Origin: UBA1205 sp045534635
Lineage (GTDB): Bacteria; Bacteroidota; Bacteroidia; Bacteroidales; WCHB1-69
Assembly: GCA_045534635.1 (NCBI GenBank)
Contig: JAZSKB010000004.1
Location: 1-64,000 of the forward strand
Length of the DNA stretch: 64,000 bases
Reading direction: 5' to 3'
A model generated the notes under the pieces. It was given only the letters and a program-made list of their open reading frames with translations. It did no database searches and had not been told where the DNA came from. This document shows, piece after piece, positions 1-7,616 of this stretch. Both the position numbers and the translations under genes were made by a program. Within the stretch, counting starts at the first letter, position 1, and every line of letters begins with the position of its first letter.

Positions 1-335
1 AAACAGCAGCAAATATTGGGTATAGTATGATTAATTCTCCATATTCTTTCTTTAGAGGAAAAACTCTTGGCGGTTCAAGTATAAATTCAACTGAAAAAAT
101 GGATGCCTTTGTAGATATGGTAGGTTCGATAGTTGGAAGGGGAATTAAAGGAATTGGGACTACAGTTAATTCAAAAGGATTAAATGGTTTTAATGAATAT
201 GTAAAGAAAAACCCAGGAATTTTAAAAGGACATTCTCGATCCGAAGTTGGTAAGATGTATCAGAGCAATAAAGATTTACAAAATAGTGCAAGACAAGCTG
301 ATATATTTATACAAAGTACAAATACAACAAAATAG
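1..335 (+). CDS. C-terminal fragment of a larger protein, possibly an RHS-type toxin tail (cut by window start)
   Basis: The reading frame is open back to the first base of the window (it reads T-A-A-N-I-G-Y-S before the first methionine), so this is the 3-prime end of a gene that starts outside. The visible 111 or so residues are glycine- and serine-rich, then charged, with no motif I recognise. The only functional hint is position: an RHS (YD-repeat) fragment follows 260 bp downstream and a small membrane ORF follows 9 bases after the stop codon, a layout seen in polymorphic toxin loci where a variable toxin tail is followed by its immunity gene. That role is inference. Confidence 0.6.
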   Translation, partial: TAANIGYSMINSPYSFFRGKTLGGSSINSTEKMDAFVDMVGSIVGRGIKGIGTTVNSKGLNGFNEYVKKNPGILKGHSRSEVGKMYQSNKDLQNSARQADIFIQSTNTTK

Positions 336-344
336 GTAAAAAAG

Positions 345-551
345 ATGACTTGGGGTTGGTTTTTTGGTGGATTTTTTAGATGGATAATACGTAGAATATG
401 TGGAAGAAGAACAAAATTAAAAGATGAAATATGGGGTTCAATAGATGGTTTTTTCGCCAAAGCAGATGGTTGGATCCTTACAGAAAATGATATTTTAGGT
501 GCGATATTAATTTTTATTATTATTTATATTTTTAGTGTTATATATTTATAA
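345..551 (+). CDS. Small membrane protein, function unknown (candidate immunity partner)
   Basis: 68 residues, starting 9 bases after the stop of the preceding partial gene, so probably co-transcribed. The N-terminus is tryptophan- and arginine-rich (WGWFFGGFF, then RRICGRR), and residues about 49-67 form one strongly hydrophobic helix of Ile, Phe and Leu, so a single-pass membrane protein is likely. I recognise no family. Being directly downstream of a possible toxin tail, an immunity role is conceivable but rests on position only. It may also be a chance ORF in AT-rich DNA. Confidence 0.45.
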   Translation: MTWGWFFGGFFRWIIRRICGRRTKLKDEIWGSIDGFFAKADGWILTENDILGAILIFIIIYIFSVIYL

Positions 552-554
552 CTT

Positions 555-588
555 CAACTTATAAAGTTATAAAAAAATGTTATCTTTG
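555..588 (+). promoter_or_regulatory. Promoter with palindromic upstream motif (copy 1 of 3)
   Basis: The -7 box TATCTTTG lies at 581-588, only four bases before the ATG at 593, so a transcript from it would be leaderless or nearly so. The upstream part CAACTTATAAAGTTATAA holds the inverted repeat AACTT-ATA-AAGTT. The whole 34-bp block recurs almost unchanged at 7553-7587 and, inverted, at 46972-47005. Confidence 0.7.
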
Positions 589-592
589 CAGC

Positions 593-858
593 ATGGAAAT
601 TAGGAGAATAAACAACGAAATAATAACGTTATACAATTATGACCCTGTTGGCAATGTTACCTATGTATATAGTGAATATCCATGGAAAGGAGCTTTTGAT
701 GAATCTTTCTGTTATGACGAAGCAGACCAACTTACTAATGCTGTTAATGACAAAGATTTTTACAACTTGCAGACACCGAAATCAACCCACAAATAGGATA
801 TACAAAAGATTGGCATGAGATTACTAAAAGAATTCAACACCAAACAAAAAGCTGTTGA
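593..858 (+). pseudogene. RHS/YD-repeat protein fragment, frameshifted
   Basis: The ORF from ATG 593 to 796 (67 aa) contains the YD-repeat signatures YNYDPVGNVTYVY and YDEADQLTNA, typical of the RHS core of Bacteroidetes polymorphic toxins and wall-associated proteins, which are normally many hundreds of residues long. Near 765-772 the sense seems to pass to another frame, which reads DTEINPQIGYTKDWHEIT and stops at 856-858; this suggests a frameshift, though the second half is not a motif I can name. No signal peptide or repeats precede it. I read it as a broken leftover. A decayed second copy of its first 90 bases, with its promoter, lies inverted at 53250-53343. Confidence 0.6.
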
Positions 859-911
859 TAAAATTGTTTGAAGAGAGATATAAAAATAAAAGAAGAAATC
901 AATAAACTAAA

Positions 912-938
912 AAGGGAACCGATAGGTTCCCTTTTTTT
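912..938. terminator. Bidirectional rho-independent terminator
   Basis: A perfect 9-bp stem, AAGGGAACC and GGTTCCCTT around a GATA loop, is followed by a T-run; on the other strand it is also followed by Ts. It lies 13 bp past the rubrerythrin stop codon, and would also end rightward transcription from the RHS fragment. Confidence 0.85.
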
Positions 939-950
939 AGATATAAAGAA

Positions 951-1502
951 TTATTTTTTGAAGTAGCGATTAAATAGACCTTCAAATCCTTTACCGTGTC
1001 TTGCTTCATCTTTTGCCATTTCGTGAACGGTATCGTGAATAGCGTCTAAATTACGTTCTTTCGCAATACGAGCGATACGCATTTTGTCTTCACAAGCACC
1101 GGCTTCAGCGTTCATACGTTTTTCTAAATTTGTTTTAGTATCCCAAACAACATCGCCAAGTAGTTCAGCAAATTTTGCACAATGTTCGGCTTCTTCCCAA
1201 GCATAACGTTTGAATGCTTCAGCAATTTCAGGATAACCTTCTCTATCTGCTTGACGGCTCATTGCTAAATACATACCTACTTCTGTAGCTTCGCCCATGA
1301 AGTGAGCATTTAAATCTTTAATCATTTCTTCACCAGAATCTTTTGCGATACCAATAACATGTTCTGTAACAAAGTTTAATTTGTTATTTTCATCTAAAAC
1401 TTTAAATTTGTCTTTTGGTTGTTTGCATTGAGGACAAAAATCTGGTGCATCATTTCCTTCGTGTACGTACCCACAAACGGTACAAATAAATTTCTTTGTC
1501 AT
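951..1502 (-). CDS. Reverse-order rubrerythrin (NADH peroxidase type)
   Basis: 183 aa. The N-terminus is a rubredoxin-like Fe(Cys)4 site (Cys7, Cys10, Cys23, Cys26), followed by a ferritin-like four-helix diiron domain with Glu71, EEAEH at 103-107 and DEARH at 165-169. In classical rubrerythrin the rubredoxin domain is C-terminal; this reversed order is the form known from anaerobes such as clostridia, where it reduces hydrogen peroxide with electrons from NADH through rubredoxin. Cytoplasmic. It lies 31 bp downstream of a Fur/PerR-type regulator on the same strand, so the two are probably an operon serving peroxide detoxification, which points to an anaerobic or microaerobic lifestyle. Terminator follows at 912-938. 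Confidence 0.93.
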   Translation of the reverse strand: MTKKFICTVCGYVHEGNDAPDFCPQCKQPKDKFKVLDENNKLNFVTEHVIGIAKDSGEEMIKDLNAHFMGEATEVGMYLAMSRQADREGYPEIAEAFKRYAWEEAEHCAKFAELLGDVVWDTKTNLEKRMNAEAGACEDKMRIARIAKERNLDAIHDTVHEMAKDEARHGKGFEGLFNRYFKK

Positions 1503-1533
1503 TTTACTGAATATTTAATGTTAATATTTTAAA

Positions 1534-1950
1534 TTATTTGTTGTTACAATTTTTACAAACTCCACAATAGTAAATATCAATACTTTGTAATATAAAATCT
1601 TTGTCAATAGGAACATTTTCATTATCAATATTTAAAGAAGGCATATCAAAAATACAAGAACATTTACAACAACGAAAATGTGCGTGAGGAGTTGTTTCTC
1701 CATCATAACGACAAGTATTTCCATCAATAGTCAACTCTTTTGTAATTCCTGCATTTACAAACATTTTAAGAGTGTTGTAAACCGTTGTTTTTGAAAGAGT
1801 TGGAATAACATTTATCAAATCTTCGTATATTTGGTCAACGGTAGGGTGTGTTTTGTGCGTTGCCAAATAGTCGTATATCATCAATCTTTGAACAGAAGAT
1901 TTGATATTGTGTTGCTCTAAATATTGTTTATGTTTATTTATTGAACTCAT
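1534..1950 (-). CDS. Fur-family regulator, PerR-like
   Basis: 138 aa from ATG at 1950 (the frame is open further upstream, but that part overlaps the promoter). It has a winged-helix DNA-binding domain with the recognition helix around LSKTTVYNTLKMF, then a metal-binding domain with the HAHFRC segment, and two CXXC pairs (CCKC and CGVC) that in this family hold structural zinc. In the family it senses peroxide (PerR) or iron (Fur). PerR is favoured because the next gene is rubrerythrin and an Asp follows the first cysteine pair (CIFDMP), as in PerR. A 19-bp palindrome between promoter and start codon suggests it represses its own operon. Confidence 0.88.
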   Translation of the reverse strand: MSSINKHKQYLEQHNIKSSVQRLMIYDYLATHKTHPTVDQIYEDLINVIPTLSKTTVYNTLKMFVNAGITKELTIDGNTCRYDGETTPHAHFRCCKCSCIFDMPSLNIDNENVPIDKDFILQSIDIYYCGVCKNCNNK

Positions 1951-1955
1951 TTTAT

Positions 1956-1974
1956 ATTTGTAATTATTACAAAT
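1956..1974. promoter_or_regulatory. Perfect 19-bp palindrome, probable PerR/Fur operator
   Basis: ATTTGTAAT-T-ATTACAAAT is a flawless 9-1-9 inverted repeat located between the -7 box (1987-1994) and the start codon (1950) of the regulator gene. It has the same 7-1-7-like architecture as Per boxes (TTATAATnATTATAA in Bacillus). Autoregulation of the perR-rubrerythrin operon is inferred. Confidence 0.75.
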
Positions 1975-1986
1975 TTGAAATTTTTG

Positions 1987-1994
1987 CAAAGATA
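1987..1994 (-). promoter_or_regulatory. -7 box of the perR-rubrerythrin operon
   Basis: TATCTTTG read on the minus strand, 37 bases before the ATG at 1950. It rules out the longer TTG-started reading of the regulator gene, whose first codon would lie inside this box. Confidence 0.7.
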
Positions 1995-2056
1995 CAATTT
2001 TTTTTTATACAAAAGCAAAAAAAAGGAAAAAAAATTTTAATAATAATAAAAAAGTG

Positions 2057-2064
2057 TACTTTTG
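2057..2064 (+). promoter_or_regulatory. -7 box before the sugar permease operon
   Basis: TACTTTTG ends 15 bases before the ATG at 2080. It overlaps the TTG at 2062, which therefore cannot be the start codon. Confidence 0.65.
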
Positions 2065-2079
2065 CCGAAAAATAGAAAT

Positions 2080-3411
2080 ATGATGAATACGAGAAAACAG
2101 TCATTAGTGTTTAGTTTAATAATAATAGCCGTATTGTATTTTATATTTGGCTTTGTAACATGGCTTAATGGTACGTTGATACCATTTTTGAAAACAGCGT
2201 GTCAGTTGAACAATTTTTTAGCCTATTTTGTTACTTTTTCGTTTTATATTGCCTATTTTGTTACGGCATTGCCATCGTCTGTAATACTACAAAAAATAGG
2301 GTTCAAAAATGGCATTGTTTTAGGTTTATTTGTTATGACAATAGGTTCTGCGTTATTTTTACCAGCAGCATATATACGTTCTTATATTTTATTTTTGATA
2401 GGATTGTTTGTTATGGGTACAGGATTATCAATTATGCAAACGGCTGTAAATCCGTATGTAACTATTTTAGGACCCATAGAAAGTGCTGCACGACGTATAA
2501 GTATTATGGGAATGTGCAATAAATTAGCAGGCATTATTGCCCCAATTATTTTAGCAACATTTCTTTTGAAAGGAGCAGAAAATATTTATACAGAAATAAG
2601 TACGTGTGTTAATTCTTTTGAACACAATGCTTTATTAGACGAATTGGCTCTTCGATTAATAAAACCTTATTTGGCAATGACTATTATTTTGGCAGGTTTA
2701 ACAATTTTAATGTTTTTTGTTTATTTACCTGAAGTAAATCATGAAGAAGAAAGTAAAACAACATCAACAACAATACTAAATTATCCACATTTATGGTTTG
2801 GAGTTGTTGCATTGTTTTTTTATGTTGGAGTGGAGGTTATAGCAGGAGATACTATTATTCGTTATGGAGAATCGTTGGGTATTGCTATGGAATCGGCACA
2901 ATATTTTACAAGTATCACTTTGATAACTATGTTGATAGGTTATTTTATTGGAATAATTGTTATCCCAAGATTTATCAATCAACGAATTGCATTATTGATA
3001 TGTTCGATTTTAGGAATAATTTTTACTTTATTAGCGATTTTTGTACCGACAGAAGCACAATTTTCGTTTCCATTTATCAATATTACCAATTTTGAATCAA
3101 TTACAATGACAATACCATATACAGTCTTTTTTGTTGCGATGTTAGGATTAGCCAATTCTTTAGTATGGCCAGCGATATGGCCTTTGAGTTTAGATGGTGT
3201 TGGACATCATGAAAAAATAGGTTCCGCTTTATTGATTATGGCAATAGCTGGAGGAGCTTTGCTACCTTTGGTTTATGGCTATTTTTCAGATATAATGGGA
3301 ACTCAAAATGCTTATTTTATTGCTATTATATGTTATATAGTAATAATGGCGTTTGCTTTGTTTGGTTATAAATTAGGAAAAAATAAAAATCATGAAGTGG
3401 ATAAGAATTAA
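2080..3411 (+). CDS. Sugar:proton symporter of the FucP/GluP family (MFS)
   Basis: 443 aa from ATG 2080 (a second ATG follows at once at 2083). Twelve hydrophobic segments are visible. Diagnostic for the fucose/glucose-galactose permease branch of the major facilitator superfamily are FGFVTWLNGTLIPFLK in helix 1, the GTGLSIMQTAVNPY segment in helix 4, and SAARRISIMGMCNKLAGIIAP. Inner-membrane import of a hexose such as fucose, glucose or galactose is the family role; the substrate cannot be read from sequence. It overlaps the downstream peptidase gene by 20 bases, so the two are translationally linked. Confidence 0.88.
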   Translation: MMNTRKQSLVFSLIIIAVLYFIFGFVTWLNGTLIPFLKTACQLNNFLAYFVTFSFYIAYFVTALPSSVILQKIGFKNGIVLGLFVMTIGSALFLPAAYIRSYILFLIGLFVMGTGLSIMQTAVNPYVTILGPIESAARRISIMGMCNKLAGIIAPIILATFLLKGAENIYTEISTCVNSFEHNALLDELALRLIKPYLAMTIILAGLTILMFFVYLPEVNHEEESKTTSTTILNYPHLWFGVVALFFYVGVEVIAGDTIIRYGESLGIAMESAQYFTSITLITMLIGYFIGIIVIPRFINQRIALLICSILGIIFTLLAIFVPTEAQFSFPFINITNFESITMTIPYTVFFVAMLGLANSLVWPAIWPLSLDGVGHHEKIGSALLIMAIAGGALLPLVYGYFSDIMGTQNAYFIAIICYIVIMAFALFGYKLGKNKNHEVDKN

Positions 3412-4654
3412 TTTGTTTTTTTATATTATTATATTGTTCATCAATACAATATTTGCACAAGATACATTATATACTCGTAAAATTATTAATAAATTGTGTT
3501 CAAAATCGTTTTGTGGAAGGGGATATGCTTTTAAAGGAGATTCTATTGCTGCTCAATTTATAGCAAAACAAATGCAAAATTTTGGATTACTTACATGGTA
3601 TGATAATTATCAACAGCCGTATATGATAGGTGTAAATACTATTGGAAAAAATGCACAGTTTGATTTTGGCAAAAGTTATAATGAAAAAATAGAAGGAGAT
3701 AATTTGAAAATAGACCCGATGAGTGTTTCCACAAAAGGTAAATATCGTATTATTGAATTAGAAAATTTTTCAAAAGAAAATTCTTCAAAAGTATTAGTGT
3801 GTATTGACGCAACAAAATATGAAAATGACAAAGAACGTAAATTAGAATTACGTAATTTAATATATAATAATGAATTAGGTGTAAAAGGATATGTTGTTTT
3901 AGAAAGTAAACAAAGAATGGCATCACCACAAAATGCTTTAAAAAAAGCAAATCATTGTATAGTTTATTTGGTTAAAGATAGTGTAAAAGCACCATTAACA
4001 ACGGTGAAAATAAATATAGATGCAAATTTTAATGATAATTATAAATGTCAAAATGTGGTGGGCTATATCAAAGGGACAAAATATACAGATAGTTGGTACA
4101 TTATAGGAGCACATTACGATCATTTGGGCATGATGGGAAAAAAAGTATTGTATCCGGGAGCCCAAGATAATGCAACAGGAGTTGCTCTTGTGCTTGATTT
4201 GGCTCGTTATTTTAGCGAAGAAAAACATCAACCACAACACAATATTATGTTTGTTGCTTTCGATGGAGAAGAATCAGGACTATTAGGGTCAATGTATCTT
4301 GCAAAAAATTTACCAATATCACCAAAAAATGTTAAAATGATGATTAATTTAGATATGGTTGGTACTGGTGAAGAAGGATTTAAAATTTTTGGAATAGAAA
4401 CATTTCCAAATGAATGGGAAAAAATTCAAAAATTGAATGAAAAAAATAATTATACAAATAACTTAAAAATAGATGGTATGCGTCCCAATAGTGACCATTA
4501 TCCATTTTATAAAGTTGGTTGTCCAGCGATATTTATGCTTACTATGGGAAAATCAGGGAAATATCATCATACTGAAGATTTACCTGAAAATGTTACCTTT
4601 AGCAATTATTATGGTTTGTTTAATATGATAGTAGATTATTTAAATTTTGAATAA
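3392..4654 (+). CDS. Exported M28-family zinc aminopeptidase
   Basis: 420 aa. The first 22 residues are a signal peptide ending in FAQ. The C-terminal half carries the M28 two-zinc site: GAHYDHLG (His and Asp), GAQDNATG (bridging Asp), DGEESGLLGS (catalytic and metal Glu), NLDMVGTG (Asp) and HHTEDL (His). The middle region about 95-220 would be the inserted PA-like domain. Expected role: release of N-terminal amino acids from peptides in the periplasm or outside. The start ATG lies inside the end of the permease gene, and rsmI follows almost immediately. Confidence 0.92.
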   Translation: MKWIRINLFFYIIILFINTIFAQDTLYTRKIINKLCSKSFCGRGYAFKGDSIAAQFIAKQMQNFGLLTWYDNYQQPYMIGVNTIGKNAQFDFGKSYNEKIEGDNLKIDPMSVSTKGKYRIIELENFSKENSSKVLVCIDATKYENDKERKLELRNLIYNNELGVKGYVVLESKQRMASPQNALKKANHCIVYLVKDSVKAPLTTVKINIDANFNDNYKCQNVVGYIKGTKYTDSWYIIGAHYDHLGMMGKKVLYPGAQDNATGVALVLDLARYFSEEKHQPQHNIMFVAFDGEESGLLGSMYLAKNLPISPKNVKMMINLDMVGTGEEGFKIFGIETFPNEWEKIQKLNEKNNYTNNLKIDGMRPNSDHYPFYKVGCPAIFMLTMGKSGKYHHTEDLPENVTFSNYYGLFNMIVDYLNFE

Positions 4655-4655
4655 A

Positions 4656-5351
4656 ATGGCAAAACTTATTCTTGTTCCTACGCCTATTGGTAATATGGAA
4701 GATATTACTTTACGAGCATTACGTGTTTTGCAAAAATCGGATATAATTTTAGCAGAAGATACTCGTGTTAGTAAAAAATTGTTGACACATTATAATATTG
4801 ATAAACCGATTGTGGCACATCATCAACATAATGAACACCAACAATTAGAAGCATTTCTTCGTACAATAGAAAAGTATAATCAAGTAGCAGTTGTTACAGA
4901 TGCAGGGACGCCAGGAATATCAGACCCTGGATTTTTGTTGCTGAGAGCTTGTATAGAAAAAGGCATAGAAGTTGAAACTTTGCCAGGACCGACAGCATTT
5001 GTGCCAGCACTTGTCAATTCGGGGTTACCTTGTGATAGATTTTATTTTTATGGTTTTTTACCACATAAAAAAGGAAGAAAAACGGCTTTGGAATATTTGA
5101 CCAATGTGCCAGAAACTTTTATTTTGTATGAATCTCCTTTTCGTTTAATAAAAACATTGCAACAACTTTATGAATTTGCAGGGGAAAGACAAATTGCTGT
5201 TTGTCGAGAACTTACTAAAATGTTTGAAGAAACATTTCGTGGAAAAATAAGTGAAGCAATTGCTTATTTTTCTCAAAAAGAGGTTAAAGGAGAAATAGTA
5301 ATTGTTGTACAAGGAAAAGAACAAAGCGAAAAAACAAAAATGAAAGAATAG
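4656..5351 (+). CDS. rsmI: 16S rRNA (cytidine-1402-2'-O)-methyltransferase RsmI
   Basis: 231 aa from ATG 4656, one base after the M28 peptidase stop. The frame opens at a TTG three codons earlier, but the ATG gives the usual N-terminus MAKLILVPTPIGNMEDIT. SAM-dependent tetrapyrrole-methylase fold: LVPTPIGN, AEDTR, VTDAGTPGISDPG and the LPGPTAFVPALVNSGLP segment are all hallmarks of RsmI. It methylates the ribose of C1402 in the decoding centre. Length is normal for the Bacteroidetes form, which lacks the long C-terminal extension. Confidence 0.95.
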   Translation: MAKLILVPTPIGNMEDITLRALRVLQKSDIILAEDTRVSKKLLTHYNIDKPIVAHHQHNEHQQLEAFLRTIEKYNQVAVVTDAGTPGISDPGFLLLRACIEKGIEVETLPGPTAFVPALVNSGLPCDRFYFYGFLPHKKGRKTALEYLTNVPETFILYESPFRLIKTLQQLYEFAGERQIAVCRELTKMFEETFRGKISEAIAYFSQKEVKGEIVIVVQGKEQSEKTKMKE

Positions 5352-5354
5352 TTT

Positions 5355-6494
5355 ATGGCTTCAATATATATTCATATTCCTTTTTGTTTTCAGAGATGTG
5401 ATTATTGTAATTTTTTTTCTTCAACACGATTACAACAAAAATCTGCGTATTTATTAGCACTAAAAAAGGAATTGATTTTACGAAAAAACTATCTTGAAGC
5501 AGAACCTATAGAAAGTATTTATTTTGGAGGAGGAACACCTTCTGTACTTACGGCTAATGAAATAGATGATATTATTTCTTGTATTTCAGATAATTATATT
5601 GTTTCTTCGTATGCAGAAATTACTTTAGAAGCAAATCCAAACAATTTATGTGAAGAGTATTTTAAAAACTTGACAACAACCAGAATTAATAGGTTAAGCA
5701 TTGGAATTCAATCGTTTAATGCTGATAATCTAAAAATTTTAGGAAGGATACATTCTGGAAAACAAGCAGAAGATTGTTTGCTTTTGGCAGAAAAATACAA
5801 TTTTAACAATCTTTCCATTGATTTAATGTACGGTTATCCTTTATTGACAATACAACAATGGATAGCGAATTTGGAAAAAGTAAAAGATGTAAAGCATCTT
5901 TCGTGTTATTGTTTGACATTGGAAAAACAATCGGTTTTGTATAAAAGAATAAAAAATCAAAATTTACAACAAGCTACAGAAGATGATATTTTACAACAAA
6001 TTGAGATTTTAGAAGAGTTTGCACAACAAAATAATTTTATTCATTACGAAACTTCTAATTTTTGTAAAAAAGATTTTCATTCTCGACACAATACCGCTTA
6101 TTGGCAAAATAAATCTTATTTGGGAGTTGGTTGTTCGGCACATTCTTTTAATAAAAATAGTAGGCAATGGAATTTAAGTAATATTGATTTATATATCAAT
6201 AAATTAAATAAAATTAAAGATGTGTCGGAATTTGATATTTATGAATATGAAAGTTTAAGTAAAATAATGCAAATCAATGAATATATAATGACATCGTTGC
6301 GAACAATTTGGGGGTGCGATTTAGATTATATAAGCAAATATTTTTCAGAAGAAAAAGCCAATCTGTTGAAAGAAAAATTGACATTAATAGATACAAAAAA
6401 CTACATATTGAAAAATAATATTTTACAACTTTCTCCGCAAGGACAATTATTAGCTGATGCTATTGCTTGTCAATTATTTTTTGAAGAAGAATAG
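5355..6494 (+). CDS. hemW: Radical SAM heme chaperone HemW
   Basis: 379 aa, starting 3 bases after rsmI. Begins MASIYIHIPFC and carries the radical SAM cluster motif CX3CX2C at Cys11, Cys15 and Cys18, then YFGGGTPS and an EANP segment, with the HemN C-terminal domain from about residue 290. HemW binds heme and delivers it to cytochromes. Often annotated as oxygen-independent coproporphyrinogen III oxidase, but the length (HemN proper is near 450 aa) and N-terminus fit HemW. Last gene of the permease-M28-rsmI-hemW unit; its end faces rsmG with a 5-base gap. Confidence 0.92.
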   Translation: MASIYIHIPFCFQRCDYCNFFSSTRLQQKSAYLLALKKELILRKNYLEAEPIESIYFGGGTPSVLTANEIDDIISCISDNYIVSSYAEITLEANPNNLCEEYFKNLTTTRINRLSIGIQSFNADNLKILGRIHSGKQAEDCLLLAEKYNFNNLSIDLMYGYPLLTIQQWIANLEKVKDVKHLSCYCLTLEKQSVLYKRIKNQNLQQATEDDILQQIEILEEFAQQNNFIHYETSNFCKKDFHSRHNTAYWQNKSYLGVGCSAHSFNKNSRQWNLSNIDLYINKLNKIKDVSEFDIYEYESLSKIMQINEYIMTSLRTIWGCDLDYISKYFSEEKANLLKEKLTLIDTKNYILKNNILQLSPQGQLLADAIACQLFFEEE

Positions 6495-6499
6495 TTTTG

Positions 6500-7147
6500 T
6501 TAAAATTTGCTAACTTTTGGAGCATTCCCAAGAGGAATATGAATAATATATTTTTCGTTGAAATAGGTATCAGAAAACCAATTTTGAATAGGATATTTTA
6601 TTGTTTTTCGAGGAACTTGTTGCAATTCTTGGGTTAAATCTCCTCCTTTGAGATAAAGAATTCCATTGGCAATGGTATTAAAAGAATCTTTACACACACG
6701 ATGATGAATCCATTTAAAGAAAATAGGTAATGTTGTAACGGCTCGACTTACAATAAAATCATATTCACAATTTAATTCTTCGGCTCGAATTTGTGTGCAT
6801 TCTACGTTGTTTAGTTGCAAACTATCTACAACGGCTTGAGCAACTTTTATTTTTTTTCCTATAGAATCAACTAAATGAAAATGGGCAAAAGGAAACATAA
6901 TCGCTAAAGGAATTCCAGGAAAACCTCCTCCTGTGCCGACATCTAAAATTGTAGTTTGATTTTTGAATTGTAATAATTTGGCGATACTCAAAGAGTGTAA
7001 AATATGATTAGTGGAAATATTTTCAATATCTTTGCGAGAAATAACGTTAATTTGTGCATTCCAAAATTTATACAAATCAGGCAAAGCATTGAATTGTTCC
7101 TGTTGTTGTTGAGTCAATGTCGGAAAATGTTGTTCTATGATATTCAT
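6500..7147 (-). CDS. rsmG: 16S rRNA (guanine-527-N7)-methyltransferase RsmG
   Basis: 215 aa, the usual length. SAM-binding motif ILDVGTGGGFPGIPLAIMFP, then HLVDSIGKKIKV and the IVSRAVTTLP segment, all typical of RsmG/GidB, which methylates G527 in the 530 loop of 16S rRNA; loss gives low-level streptomycin resistance in other bacteria. Monocistronic and convergent with hemW. Its promoter region (7160-7266) is part of a repeat that also lies upstream of kdsA, inverted, at 37050-37157. Confidence 0.95.
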   Translation of the reverse strand: MNIIEQHFPTLTQQQQEQFNALPDLYKFWNAQINVISRKDIENISTNHILHSLSIAKLLQFKNQTTILDVGTGGGFPGIPLAIMFPFAHFHLVDSIGKKIKVAQAVVDSLQLNNVECTQIRAEELNCEYDFIVSRAVTTLPIFFKWIHHRVCKDSFNTIANGILYLKGGDLTQELQQVPRKTIKYPIQNWFSDTYFNEKYIIHIPLGNAPKVSKF

Positions 7148-7159
7148 TTATTTAGAATT

Positions 7160-7523
7160 TGTTTGCAAAAGTATCATTTTTTTCTATAAAATTATAGGTT
7201 TTAAATTCAACTTAGAAAGAATAGGTTCAATAAAAATATCACCAATAACACCGAAAAAAGCAACATAAATATTTCTTGCTGTAAATCAGCATATTGAAGA
7301 AATTTAGAAAAGTTTTAAATTTCACAAAAAATTTTTTTCATTTTTTTATCAAAAACCGACCACTTTGGCACAATATTTGTTGTGTATAAAATGTTGAATG
7401 ATAACAATATGCTAAAAAATGAGAGTTTATAAAAAACATACAAAAAACACTTATAACTGACTGATAGACAGTAGTATTAGTGGATGTTTTATAGTGTATT
7501 GTTTTGAGGCTCGTTATTACAAG
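7160..7523 (+). repeat. Dispersed RHS-tail repeat, copy A (near full length)
   Basis: This 466-base gap between rsmG and the hydrolase gene holds the most complete copy of the window's repeat family. Order along the plus strand: an rsmG promoter arm (7160-7266), an A/T-rich arm with CCACTTTGGCACAATATTTG near 7370, then from ATG 7421 a short ORF beginning MRVYKKHTKNTYN, interrupted by TGA at codon 14 and continuing in frame as LIDSSISGCFIVYCFEARYYK, the start of an RHS core tail. About nine of ten bases match copy D (30101-30452, inverted) by eye. The 7160-7370 part matches copy E (36945-37157, inverted). Confidence 0.85.
7166..7173 (-). promoter_or_regulatory. -7 box of rsmG
   Basis: TACTTTTG on the minus strand, 19 bases before the rsmG ATG. 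The same box with its flanks occurs at 37145-37152 upstream of kdsA. Confidence 0.65.
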
Positions 7524-7552
7524 CTACCTGCATTAAATTTAAGTTATAACAT

Positions 7553-7587
7553 CAACTTATAAAGTTATAAAAAAAGTGTTATCTTTG
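7553..7587 (+). promoter_or_regulatory. Promoter with palindromic upstream motif (copy 2 of 3)
   Basis: CAACTTATAAAGTTATAA followed by A-tract and GTGTTATCTTTG, nearly identical to 555-588. The -7 box TATCTTTG is at 7580-7587, 29 bases before the ATG of the hydrolase gene at 7617. It begins 30 bases after the end of repeat copy A. Confidence 0.75.
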
Positions 7588-7616
7588 TAAAATCATTTTT
7601 ATAATTTTATATAGTG

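Noticed and set aside
5355..6494. Oxygen-independent coproporphyrinogen oxidase HemN
   Set aside because: Too short, and the N-terminus and CX3CX2C context are those of the HemW heme chaperone.
7160..7523. Insertion sequence with transposase
   Set aside because: No copy of the repeat encodes anything like a transposase, and no terminal inverted repeats or target duplications are evident by eye.
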